Positions 26,803 to 34,199 of a stretch of 64,000 nt of DNA are shown here, piece by piece. A program made the position numbers and the translations under genes. Every line of letters begins with the position of its first letter. The first letter of the stretch is position 1. The stretch is from Planctomycetaceae bacterium (lineage in GTDB: Bacteria > Planctomycetota > UBA1135 > GCA-002686595): assembly GCA_011525785.1 (NCBI GenBank), contig WYBT01000026.1, positions 248,001 through 312,000 of the forward strand, given 5' to 3'. Below the pieces are notes generated by a model that saw nothing but the letters and a program-made list of their open reading frames with translations, was not told the DNA's origin and searched no databases.

Positions 26803-28269
26803 TCAGCGGCGAGTGGAGAGCACGACCTCGCCAGACGAGGTATTCCATAGCTTGCCCTCGAGCTGCGTTCCTCGGTCGCCTTCACCTGACAGCACCCACT
26901 CGCCAGCGGGGCACGGATCGAACTGGAACCGAAAGTTCTCGTCGGCAGAGGCCCGTGTCGTCAGTGCGCCGCCGACGCCTGGACGCTGCGCGGTGATCGT
27001 GAAGCTCTCGCTCTCGTCCGCCGCACCCCAGAGCCGACCTTCAAGGCGCGTGTCGGCGGCTGGTCGGAGTTCAATCGCCTGTAGCGGCTCCACGCCCTGG
27101 ACGCGCACGCGCACGGCAGCGGTCAGCCCGGCGGGATGAATCGTCGGGTCCAGTCCGCAGAAGTAGTCGCCGGAGGGGAGCGCTGGGAACTCGAACTGGC
27201 CTCCCGGCGAGGTGACCACTCGCGCTGCAACAGGGCCAACCGTGTCCAGGAAGCGCGACTCCGCTTCGACCCCTCGCGCTTCCACCAGCCAGACTCGCCA
27301 GCGCCGCGAGGGGTCGGAGGTCGGGTCCACAACGCGACCGCGCAGAGTGAGCGATCGCGGGCGGACCCAGATCGCGTCTCGTAGCTCACCAGGCTCGAGC
27401 CGATCGGGATCGAACGCCACGGAGTAGGTGACGCCTTCGGACAGGATCGCGATGTCGAGACTGACCCTCGCGGGCAGGCCGAGCACGATCGCGAGTCCGT
27501 TAGCGTCACTCGTCGCCAGCCAATCGTGGTTGCCAGCACCGCCCTGCCATCGCGCCGAACCGCTGAACGGGTCCGAGCGGAGGCTCATGACCGAGTCACG
27601 CGCGACACTCATCGGTCCAGCGCTCGCTTCCAGAAGCGCCGAGCCCGTCGTGGAGACGCGGAGCTTGGCGCCGCTCAGAGGCTGACCAGCGTCGTCGAGC
27701 AGCGTCCAACGCAGCTGGGCAGCGCGCTCGAGTCGCACGATGAACGGGGTCATCGAACTCATGGAGTCCGGATCCAGCCGCAACAAAGCGGGGCCATGGA
27801 TTTCGCTCGAGACCGTGACCGGAAAACCGCGCGCGCGGGCGTGGCGCTCGCGTCCCGTTCGACGGTACTCGGCCTGGACGTCAATGCGGATCAGGCCCTC
27901 AGCGTCGGCAGTCCAAGCCAAGTCGGAGAAGGATGCCGCCCCGCCCACGGCGCGAGCTCTGGCGACGGGTTCGAGCGTCGCCGCGTCCAATGCCCGGATC
28001 CAGGCGACTTCCGACGGAAGTTGGGGTTCCGGAGTCTGTGCTGACTTTGCAGGCTCGCCTCGATTCTCGGACTCCGAGCGTTCCGATCGCACACCGAACG
28101 AGTCGGGGGACTCCATCTGGCCCAAGTTGCCATCGGCGCCAGGTGGAGGAGACGCGCCCACGGCGCCGCCGGTGGACTCTGACGGCGCGAACTGCAGAAG
28201 TAGTATCGCGCCGATCAGGGCAGCGAGCAGCGCAAGCGCGAGCCTCGCTGGCAATCGCCTCAACAGCAT
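26803..28269 (-). CDS. Exported carboxypeptidase-regulatory-like protein (type A)
   Basis: A 488-residue protein. The ATG at 28269 gives a strong N-terminal hydrophobic helix (LPARLALALLAALIGAILLL) that is a signal anchor or signal peptide; the reading frame upstream of it is shadow. An acidic linker with Pro/Ser follows. The rest is beta-sandwich modules of the CarboxypepD regulatory/Ig-like type, recognisable by DDAGQPLSGAKLRVSTTG, DANGLAIVLGLPA, and SPGGQFEFPALPSGDYFCGL. No enzymatic domain is visible. Similar genes at 36087 and 54079 in this window have the same plan. In Planctomycetota these are common exported proteins of unknown role. Codon use is less GC-extreme than in the flanking transporters. 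Confidence 0.7.
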   Translation of the reverse strand: MLLRRLPARLALALLAALIGAILLLQFAPSESTGGAVGASPPPGADGNLGQMESPDSFGVRSERSESENRGEPAKSAQTPEPQLPSEVAWIRALDAATLEPVARARAVGGAASFSDLAWTADAEGLIRIDVQAEYRRTGRERHARARGFPVTVSSEIHGPALLRLDPDSMSSMTPFIVRLERAAQLRWTLLDDAGQPLSGAKLRVSTTGSALLEASAGPMSVARDSVMSLRSDPFSGSARWQGGAGNHDWLATSDANGLAIVLGLPARVSLDIAILSEGVTYSVAFDPDRLEPGELRDAIWVRPRSLTLRGRVVDPTSDPSRRWRVWLVEARGVEAESRFLDTVGPVAARVVTSPGGQFEFPALPSGDYFCGLDPTIHPAGLTAAVRVRVQGVEPLQAIELRPAADTRLEGRLWGAADESESFTITAQRPGVGGALTTRASADENFRFQFDPCPAGEWVLSGEGDRGTQLEGKLWNTSSGEVVLSTRR

Positions 28270-28300
28270 GGCCGACACGCCGGACGACTTCGAAATTCGA

Positions 28301-28660
28301 TCACCACAGCGGGCAAGCGCCGCAAGTTGCGTCAAAGGTGCTGTTGCCGAACGACACAGTGACGAAGTAGACCCCAGGACAGCACGGGCGAGTCCCGCAC
28401 GAGAAGTCCCACTCTGGGTCCAGCTCGATTTCCGCGTCCTCCCGCGCACACTGCGTCCAGACGTCGCACCAGTCGCAGGGGTTGCCCATCGCGGCGTCGA
28501 TCGCATGCGCAAGCGCCGCCTCGCAACTCGTTCCCACACCATTGCCCGTAGAGGGGAACGAGCCGCCTCCGCTCGTTCCGCAGCCGATCCAATCTTCTGC
28601 TGCAGTGACGGAGTTCATCGACAACATGCCTAGCGCGAACACGATCGAACGGAGCTTCAA
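28301..28660 (-). CDS. Small secreted cysteine-rich protein, TTG start
   Basis: A 119-residue protein. I place the start at TTG 28660 because a perfect GGAGGT lies 6 bases before it and because it gives a proper signal peptide (KLRSIVFALGMLSMNSVTAA, cleavage near residue 21). An upstream in-frame TTG at 28675 has no such ribosome site. The mature part of about 98 residues has ten cysteines (GCG, SCE, PCDWCD, QCA, SCGTRPCCPG, TCGAC), enough for five disulfides. This is one of the few perfect Shine-Dalgarno sites in the window. I do not recognise the family. It sits between the regulatory-like gene and the DUF3299 lipoprotein, in a stretch of lower GC. Confidence 0.65.
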   Translation of the reverse strand: MKLRSIVFALGMLSMNSVTAAEDWIGCGTSGGGSFPSTGNGVGTSCEAALAHAIDAAMGNPCDWCDVWTQCAREDAEIELDPEWDFSCGTRPCCPGVYFVTVSFGNSTFDATCGACPLW

Positions 28661-28815
28661 GTGAGTACCTCCCAAACGGCGCCGGGGACCAAGAGGTTGA
28701 GTGCTAGAGCGAATGGTGCATGCTCAGGGCCACTCTTCGCTCTGTTTTCGAAATACCCCCCCCCGGGCTCGAATGTCAAGCCGCGCTCGCCTGGAACGCC
28801 CAGCGGAGTTCACTG

Positions 28816-29481
28816 CTACTCCTCGACGATCGCGACGGCGTCGGGAGTCATGCGGTACAGCGCGGTGACGACTTCTCCCGACTTCGCCTCGCCAACCAGC
28901 AGCTTGCCGCGGATCTCGATCTTGTCGAAGTAGGTGTACTCGGCGTACTCGCCCTCGGGCATGGTCACGTCGATCCACTCGTTGAGGCGCGGAATCATCC
29001 CGAAGCAGCAGCCGCCGGGAATGTTGGTGAGCAGGAAGCTCTTGACCCCGTGCTTGTCGAAGTCGATCGGCTGCATGTAGCCGTGCACGAACACCTTGGC
29101 CTGGTCGAGCGCGCGCACTTCGAACGGGATGCGGCTCGCGGCGTCGCCGGCTGCTTCGCCGGTGGTGGTCGACCACTCGTACTCGTAGGAAGTGAGCAGC
29201 TCGAAGGCGACTTCGAGGTAGCCGTCGACGAAGCGCGGCGGCTTGGTCGGCGGCGCTTCCGCGGCGAGCGTCGCGCCGGTCAGCGCGCGAACCTCCGGCG
29301 GCAGCGACGAAGCAGGCGGAGCCTGCGGCTTGGGCTTGCTCGGGCCGCCGTTCACGGGCGCGGAGCGAATGGGCTTGCCCATCGGCGGCGGGGGCAGCGG
29401 GCCGCTGGGCTTGCGCTCTTCGCAGGCGCTGGCCAGTGCGAGCGAGAGCAACGCGCTCGAGAGCTTGATGGTGGACTTCAC
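28816..29481 (-). CDS. DUF3299 lipoprotein, partner of the adjacent ABC transporter
   Basis: A 221-residue exported protein with GTG start overlapping the permease stop (GTGA). The N-terminus is a lipoprotein-type signal with Cys at 20 (ASAC, a weak lipobox), followed by a Pro-rich linker of about 45 residues. The C-terminal domain matches DUF3299 as I recall it: AKVFVHGYMQPIDFDKHGVK, then FLLTNIPGGCCFGMIPR with adjacent cysteines, and a beta-rich end with IEIRGKLLVG. DUF3299 proteins are often encoded beside MacB/DevC-like ABC systems, and here the order is ATPase, permease, DUF3299, all coupled. It may hand a ligand, perhaps a metal ion, to or from the permease. Function not established. 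Confidence 0.75.
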   Translation of the reverse strand: MKSTIKLSSALLSLALASACEERKPSGPLPPPPMGKPIRSAPVNGGPSKPKPQAPPASSLPPEVRALTGATLAAEAPPTKPPRFVDGYLEVAFELLTSYEYEWSTTTGEAAGDAASRIPFEVRALDQAKVFVHGYMQPIDFDKHGVKSFLLTNIPGGCCFGMIPRLNEWIDVTMPEGEYAEYTYFDKIEIRGKLLVGEAKSGEVVTALYRMTPDAVAIVEE

Positions 29482-30752
29482 GTCGTCGGCGCGAGGTCCT
29501 CAGCGACCTCGACGGAATAGGCCTTCCACGCCGGGAGAACACCGCACAGCGCGCCGAGCGCGATCACACCCAGTGGCGTGAGCGCGACGGCCGCGTCGAT
29601 CTCGAACGGGTCGAGCACCACGCCGGTCTGCGCGCGGATCACGGCGCGCACGACGAACAGGATCGCGAAGTACACGCCGCAGCCCAGCAGCGCACCGGTC
29701 GCCGCGATGGCGCTCGCTTGCAGCACGACGCTCGCGAACAGCTCGGTCCGCGTCGCGCCGATCGCGCGCAGGATCGCGAGCTCGCGCCGGCGCTGCGCCA
29801 TCGCGTCGTACAGGCTCGCAAGGATCGACGCTGCGGCGACGAGCACCGTCGCGTAGGCCACCAGCTCGAGCACGCGGCTCATCCAGCCGATCTTGTCGAA
29901 CAACTCGAGCACCACGCGCGACACCGGCCAAGCGAGCGTCGCCTCCTTGCCCTCGCGGTTGTAGCGCTGCTCGAGCTGCATGCCCACCTGCGGCGCCTCG
30001 AAGGCCAGCAGCACCGCGCTGACCTCCTTCTTGTCCTCGGGGATCTCCTCGTCGTGCTCGGCGTGGTACTCCTCGCCATCGCCGCGCAGGACGTGGCCCT
30101 CCATGCGGAACATGCCTTCGATCGGGATCCACACCACGCGATCGGCCGGCGTGTTGGTGGGCTCGAGCACGCCGACGACCACGTAGTCCTCGTCGTGGTC
30201 GTGCCCGCCCTCGAGCGGCCCGTGGGCGGGGTGGATCGTGTCGCCGACGCGCGCGCCGGTCTTGTCGGCGACGAAGCTGCCGAGCACCGCCTCGCGCAGC
30301 TCCTCGTCGAACACGCGTCCTCCGCGCGCGACGCGTGGCGCGCGGCCGCGCAGCGCGACGTCGTCGAACTGCGCCGTGGTCGTCCCGACGATGCGGAAGC
30401 CCTTCCAACTGTCGCCGACTGCGAAGGGGACCGCCGCGCGCACGCCCGGCGCGCTGCGCACGGCCTCGTACTCGCGCCAGGGCAAGTTGCCCGGCGAGGT
30501 CTCGAGGTGGAACACGCTGTTGAGCACGAGCTGCGTCGCGCTCGAGCGCACGCCCAGCACGGCGTCGTACGGCGAATTCTCCAGCAGGAACGCGCTCTCG
30601 CTCTGCGCGCGGATGCCGAGCACCGCCATCACCAGGCCGCAGGCGAGCGCGAGCGACGCGCTGGTGATCGCGGTCGAGAAGGCGTGCTGGCGCAGCGAGC
30701 GGCGCGCGAGCATCCACAGGCCGAAGCCGCTGGCACTCGAGCGCGAGCTCAT
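29478..30752 (-). CDS. FtsX/MacB-like ABC transporter permease with His-rich periplasmic loops
   Basis: A 424-residue permease with the FtsX fold: one N-terminal membrane helix (TAITSASLALACGLVMAVLG), a long periplasmic domain (about 55-290), and three C-terminal helices. RELAILRAIGATRTELFASV is the hallmark coupling text of the family. The periplasmic domain has two unusual His/acid-rich segments, HPAHGPLEGGHDHDEDY and EEYHAEHDEEIPEDK, which look able to bind a divalent metal such as zinc or copper. The start at 30752 overlaps the ATPase stop as ATGA; upstream codons in the frame are shadow. With its ATPase and DUF3299 partner it forms a three-gene operon. Metal transport or metal sensing is my inference. 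Confidence 0.85.
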   Translation of the reverse strand: MSSRSSASGFGLWMLARRSLRQHAFSTAITSASLALACGLVMAVLGIRAQSESAFLLENSPYDAVLGVRSSATQLVLNSVFHLETSPGNLPWREYEAVRSAPGVRAAVPFAVGDSWKGFRIVGTTTAQFDDVALRGRAPRVARGGRVFDEELREAVLGSFVADKTGARVGDTIHPAHGPLEGGHDHDEDYVVVGVLEPTNTPADRVVWIPIEGMFRMEGHVLRGDGEEYHAEHDEEIPEDKKEVSAVLLAFEAPQVGMQLEQRYNREGKEATLAWPVSRVVLELFDKIGWMSRVLELVAYATVLVAAASILASLYDAMAQRRRELAILRAIGATRTELFASVVLQASAIAATGALLGCGVYFAILFVVRAVIRAQTGVVLDPFEIDAAVALTPLGVIALGALCGVLPAWKAYSVEVAEDLAPTT

Positions 30753-31441
30753 GCGCGCGCTCCGGCCGCGGCGCGGCGGTTGAGCGCAGTCAGGTCGATC
30801 ACGCGCGAGAAGCGCGCGACCACTCGTTCGTCGTGCGACACGAGCAAGAGCGCTGCGCCGCTCGAACGGCACAGCGACAAGATCAGCTCGAGCGCGGCGT
30901 CGGCGTGCTCGCGGTCGAGGTTGCCCGTGGGCTCGTCGGCGAGCACCAGTTGCGGCTGGTTCGCGAGCGCGCGCGCGACCGCCACGCGCTGCTGCTGGCC
31001 GATCGAGAGCTGGCGCGGCTTGTAGTCGAGCCGCGAACCCAGTCCGACCTGCTCGAGCAATTCCTTGGCGCGCGCGAGGTCGACCGCTCCGCCGAACTTC
31101 ATCGCCAGCGCGACGTTCTCGAGCGCGCTGAAGCCCTGCAGCAGGTGGAACGACTGGTAGATGTAGCCGATGTGCTTCGCGCGCCAGCGGTCGCGCGCCG
31201 CTTCGCTCAGCTGCGCGATGTCGCTGCCAGCGACTTCGACGACGCCCGAGTCGGGCTTCACGATGCCGGCCACGATGTGCAGCAGCGTGGTCTTGCCCGC
31301 GCCGCTCGAGCCGCGCAGCGCGACCTGCTCGCCCGCGGCCAGCTCGAGGCGCTCGACGTCGAGCACGTCCACGCGCCCGCCCTCGGGCGCTGCGAAGCCC
31401 TTCTTCACGTCCGAAAGGCGCAAGACGGCGGGGGAGCTCAT
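30749..31441 (-). CDS. ABC transporter ATP-binding subunit, LolD/MacB type
   Basis: A 230-residue stand-alone ATPase that powers the FtsX-like permease behind it. Walker A is GSSGAGKTT (near 44), Q-loop IYQSFHLLQ, signature LSIGQQQR, Walker B LVLADEPTGNLD and H-loop VSHDERV are complete. LSIGQQQ in place of LSGGQ is common in this subfamily. It is the first gene of the operon ATPase-permease-DUF3299, with ATGA and GTGA overlaps throughout. Mechanotransmission of the MacB/Lol/FtsX type, rather than classical transport, is expected from the family. Confidence 0.9.
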   Translation of the reverse strand: MSSPAVLRLSDVKKGFAAPEGGRVDVLDVERLELAAGEQVALRGSSGAGKTTLLHIVAGIVKPDSGVVEVAGSDIAQLSEAARDRWRAKHIGYIYQSFHLLQGFSALENVALAMKFGGAVDLARAKELLEQVGLGSRLDYKPRQLSIGQQQRVAVARALANQPQLVLADEPTGNLDREHADAALELILSLCRSSGAALLLVSHDERVVARFSRVIDLTALNRRAAAGARA

Positions 31442-31500
31442 GGCGCGAGCCCGAGATTGTGCGCGCTCGGGGCGGCAGGTGGAAGGCCGCGGGCGCGGGC

Positions 31501-31529
31501 TTGACGGGCGCGCGCCAACAGGTGACTAT
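31501..31529 (+). promoter_or_regulatory. Putative sigma-70 promoter of the ArsR-type regulator
   Basis: TTGACG (31501-31506), a 17-bp spacer, and GACTAT (31524-31529) form a reasonable promoter with a good -35 box. The ATG begins only 8 bases after the -10 box, so the mRNA would be nearly leaderless. Confidence 0.45.
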
Positions 31530-31537
31530 CGGGTCAC
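31522..31537 (+). promoter_or_regulatory. Palindrome overlapping the -10 box, candidate operator of the ArsR-type protein
   Basis: GTGAC-TATCGG-GTCAC is an inverted repeat with perfect 5-bp arms. It covers the -10 box and ends right at the ATG of the HTH gene. An ArsR-type dimer bound here would block its own transcription. Confidence 0.4.
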
Positions 31538-31891
31538 ATGAACAGCGACCCCGACGACGCCGTGTTCCGCGCCTTGGCCGACTCCACCCGCCGGCGCGTA
31601 CTCGACCTGTTGCGCGAGCGCCCTCGCACGACCGGCGAGCTCAGCGAGCAGTTCGCGACCAGCCGTTTCGCGGTGATGAAGCACCTCCAGGTGCTGGTGG
31701 CGGCGGGACTGGTGCTGGTCGAACGGCGCGGCCGGGAGCGCTGGAACCGACTGAATCCGGCCCCGATCCAGCGCATCCAGCGGCGCTGGCTGCGGCGCTT
31801 CGACGCGCTGGCGGCGAGCGCGCAGCTCGACCTCAAGGACGAAATCGAAACCCAGGCCGCGTCGGCCAAGCGCCGCCGCACTCGCGCATGA
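31538..31891 (+). CDS. ArsR/SdpR-family winged-helix transcriptional regulator
   Basis: A 117-residue repressor. The fold is seen in VFRALADSTRRRVLDLLRERP, TTGELSEQFATSRFAVMKHL (recognition helix), and VLVAAGLVLVERRGRERW (wing), which is the SdpR-like branch that controls a neighbouring SRPBCC gene in many bacteria. There are no metal-binding cysteines, so it is not a classical arsenic sensor. The stop overlaps the ATG of the next gene as ATGA. A palindrome over the promoter suggests autorepression. Confidence 0.9.
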   Translation: MNSDPDDAVFRALADSTRRRVLDLLRERPRTTGELSEQFATSRFAVMKHLQVLVAAGLVLVERRGRERWNRLNPAPIQRIQRRWLRRFDALAASAQLDLKDEIETQAASAKRRRTRA

Positions 31892-32379
31892 AGCCCCATC
31901 CCAACGTGCTGTCACCCGTCCACGTCGCCGATGTCGTCGTCGAAGTCGAGATCGAGGCGTCGCCGCAGGTCGTGTGGAAGGCGCTCACGGCCGACATCGG
32001 CCGTTGGTGGCCCGAGTCGTTCTACTGCGGCGGCGGCAGCGCCCCCGGACGGATGCTGCTCGAGGAATCGCCGGGCGGACGGCTGTGGGAGGACCACGGC
32101 GCGGGCGACGGACTCCTGTGGGGCGTGGTCGTCAACCGCCGGCGTTTCGAGCTGCTCGAACTGTGCGGCAGCGGCTGGGGGCCCGTGACGGCGCTGATGC
32201 GCTTTGCGTTCGAGGCGACGCCGCGCGGGACGCGGCTGCGCTTCACCGAGGCCGCTTTCGGGCGCCTCGACGAAGCGGGACTCGAGTGCAAGGAGCAGGG
32301 CTGGCGCTTCCTGCTCGACTGCCTGCAAGCCCACGTGCACGGCCAGCCGGCGCCGCAGTGGAGCGCCGGCGCCAGCTGA
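31888..32379 (+). CDS. SRPBCC/AHSA1-domain protein
   Basis: A 163-residue START-like protein. VADVVVEVEIEASPQVVWKALTADIGRWWP is the family's opening strand and helix, and the C-terminal helix (LECKEQGWRFLLDCLQAHV) closes the hydrophobic ligand cavity. Aha1-C/AHSA1-like proteins of this type bind small hydrophobic molecules; the ligand is unknown. The ATG is overlapped by the stop of the ArsR-type regulator, which is the standard arrangement for these two families and implies co-regulation. The start at 31888 is preferred to upstream frame extension, which is shadow. Confidence 0.88.
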   Translation: MKPHPNVLSPVHVADVVVEVEIEASPQVVWKALTADIGRWWPESFYCGGGSAPGRMLLEESPGGRLWEDHGAGDGLLWGVVVNRRRFELLELCGSGWGPVTALMRFAFEATPRGTRLRFTEAAFGRLDEAGLECKEQGWRFLLDCLQAHVHGQPAPQWSAGAS

Positions 32380-32390
32380 ACGCGAGCCGT

Positions 32391-33677
32391 TCAGCGCGCG
32401 CCCTGGGCGCGTCGGGCGTTGCCGATGCGCGCGAGTTCGACCCTCAGCGCTTCGGCGCCGTCGGCGAGGCCCGGTCCGGGCGTCGAGAAGTGCTTCTCGC
32501 CGTCCATCACGAGCACGTGGCCGGCCTTCACCGCGCGCAACGCAGCCCACTCGGAGCGCGCGTGGAGCGCGGGCAGCTCGCGCTGGGTGCGCTCGACGCT
32601 CATCGAGCACGCCGCGAGCACGATCACGTCGGGATCGGCGGCGACGAGCTCGCTCCACTCGACGCGCTTGGAGCTCTCCTTCGCGCCCACGAGCAGCGGC
32701 TCACCGCCCGCGGCCTCGACCATCTCGGCGATCCACTCGCCGCTGACCCACAGCGGGTCGAACCACTCGAGCACGACCACGCGCGGGCGCGGCGACGGCG
32801 CCACGCGCGCGCGTAGCGCCTCGAATCGGCGCTCGAACGCGCGCGCGGCGATCTGGCCGGCGGACTTGCGCCCGAGCGCATCGCCCACCTCGCGGATGTT
32901 CTGCGCCACATCGGCGAGCGAGTGGGGCGAGAGCACGACCAGCTTCGCGCAGCGCTCGCCGTGCTCGGCGAGCACGGGCTCGACCTGTTCGGGCGTCACC
33001 GCGCACACCGGGCACAGCCCCTGGCTGAAGACGTGCGTGGGCTTGAGCGAGCGAATGCGCTCCTCGTCGAGCGAATAGAGCTGCGCGCCGCTCTGCATCG
33101 CGCGCTTCAGCTCGTCATCGATGCGCCGCATGCTCCACGCATCCGAATCGATGCTCGTGCTCATCACGCGCGGAAGCTCTGCGCCCTGCGGCTGGCGGCA
33201 GAGGTGCGAGAGGCCGACGAGCGCGCGCTCGCCGCCGACCGCGATGGCGATCTCGGTGGCCGCGGGCAACAGGGACACGACGCGTGCTTCGAGTTCTTGC
33301 GGCAAGGCGCCCACTCCGTACTTCCAGCCGATGCGTTCGCCGCCCTCGAGCTTGTGCTTGGCCGGCAAGTTGGGCCCGCCCTTGCCGTTCAACGTCCAGA
33401 ACCAGTAGCGGTCCAGGCGCGGATCGGGCCCCACGCCGTCGATGGCCCACACGTCCTCGGCGGAGCAGCACAACCAGTCCTGCTCGACGACAGCGGCCGC
33501 CTTGGTGGCGTCGACGACGCTCGCGCCGCGCCGCACCTCGACCGAGCGCTCGAGCGCCGGCTTCGCGTCCCCGTAGTCGATGCGCAGCTCGACGGTCACG
33601 TGCTCTCGAGCCTGAGGCGAAGCCGCGAGCGCTCCGCTCAGGGCGACGGCCAGCTGCGCAATCCTCCAAGTCTGCAT
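32391..33677 (-). CDS. BtuF-like periplasmic binding protein fused to an N-terminal DUF4430 domain
   Basis: A 428-residue exported protein. The signal peptide is MQTWRIAQLAVALSGALAAS; the ATG at 33677 is preferred to a GTG three codons earlier. Residues about 25-135 match DUF4430 (a small beta-grasp-like domain related to the C-terminal domain of transcobalamin/intrinsic factor): SVEVRRGASVVDATKAA, RYWFWTLNGKGG, GWKYGV. The rest is an ABC-type cobalamin/heme binding protein: VVSLLPAATEIAIAVG, the text FSQGLCPVCAVTPEQ, and VEAAGGEPLLVGAKE. No permease or ATPase gene is adjacent. Both modules are linked to cobalamin chemistry in known families, so vitamin B12 or another corrinoid is the likely ligand. 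Confidence 0.85.
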   Translation of the reverse strand: MQTWRIAQLAVALSGALAASPQAREHVTVELRIDYGDAKPALERSVEVRRGASVVDATKAAAVVEQDWLCCSAEDVWAIDGVGPDPRLDRYWFWTLNGKGGPNLPAKHKLEGGERIGWKYGVGALPQELEARVVSLLPAATEIAIAVGGERALVGLSHLCRQPQGAELPRVMSTSIDSDAWSMRRIDDELKRAMQSGAQLYSLDEERIRSLKPTHVFSQGLCPVCAVTPEQVEPVLAEHGERCAKLVVLSPHSLADVAQNIREVGDALGRKSAGQIAARAFERRFEALRARVAPSPRPRVVVLEWFDPLWVSGEWIAEMVEAAGGEPLLVGAKESSKRVEWSELVAADPDVIVLAACSMSVERTQRELPALHARSEWAALRAVKAGHVLVMDGEKHFSTPGPGLADGAEALRVELARIGNARRAQGAR

Positions 33678-33719
33678 CTGCAGCACGATATCCGCAGGAA
33701 GTCGCCCGCGGAGTGCGCT

Positions 33720-34071
33720 TTACGGCAGCGGCGACGTCACCGCGTAGCCGAATCGAACCGCCCACAGCCCCAGCGAGTGGCTGAACTCGTTGGGGGATGT
33801 CGTGTCGAAGGCGACGTAGTAGGCGAAGTCCTCGTTGTCGATCACTGCGTTATGGATCGAGGAGGTCGAGACGATCCGGTTCACCGGCGAGCCCGAGGAG
33901 CTGACAGTCGCCATCAACTCCGGCGAGACCCTGGCCGTCGACGGGGCCACCGTCGCACGATCACCGACGAGTTCCTCGTTGCCGACGTGTCCACCACGCG
34001 CGTGACTTCGCACCGACGAGAACCTCGCAGCGCCAGTCCTGCAGGTTGGGGACGAAGGACCCGCCGGTCAT
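33720..34071 (-). pseudogene. Frameshifted remnant of an exported planctomycete-type protein
   Basis: Three reading frames in sequence give one protein-like text. From the ATG at 34071: MTGGSFVPNLQDWRCEVLVG; then, in a second frame, a short VTRVVDTS; then, in a third frame, GNEELVGDRATVAPST through NRIVSTSSIHNAVIDNEDF and ending FGYAVTSPLP. At least two single-base shifts near 34000 are needed to join the pieces. The last 100 codons are open from an upstream ATG at 34013 but would start inside the domain. The text around DNEDFAYYVAF looks like the repetitive exported proteins of the phylum. It is either a decayed gene tail or hit by sequencing indels. No full N-terminal part is found upstream. 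Confidence 0.5.
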
Positions 34072-34199
34072 CGCCAGCCCGCGAACGGGCCCAGCGGAGC
34101 AGAGCGGCCGGTGCGGGGCTGGTGGGCTAGAACACCGAAAGCGGCGTGGAAAACAGCACGCGCACGCGTCGGCGCAGCGCCGCCCAGACGCCCCGTGGG

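Noticed and set aside
28756..28764. A run of nine C residues as a possible phase-variation tract
   Set aside because: It lies between genes and not within a coding start or a defined promoter spacing, so no switch can be argued.
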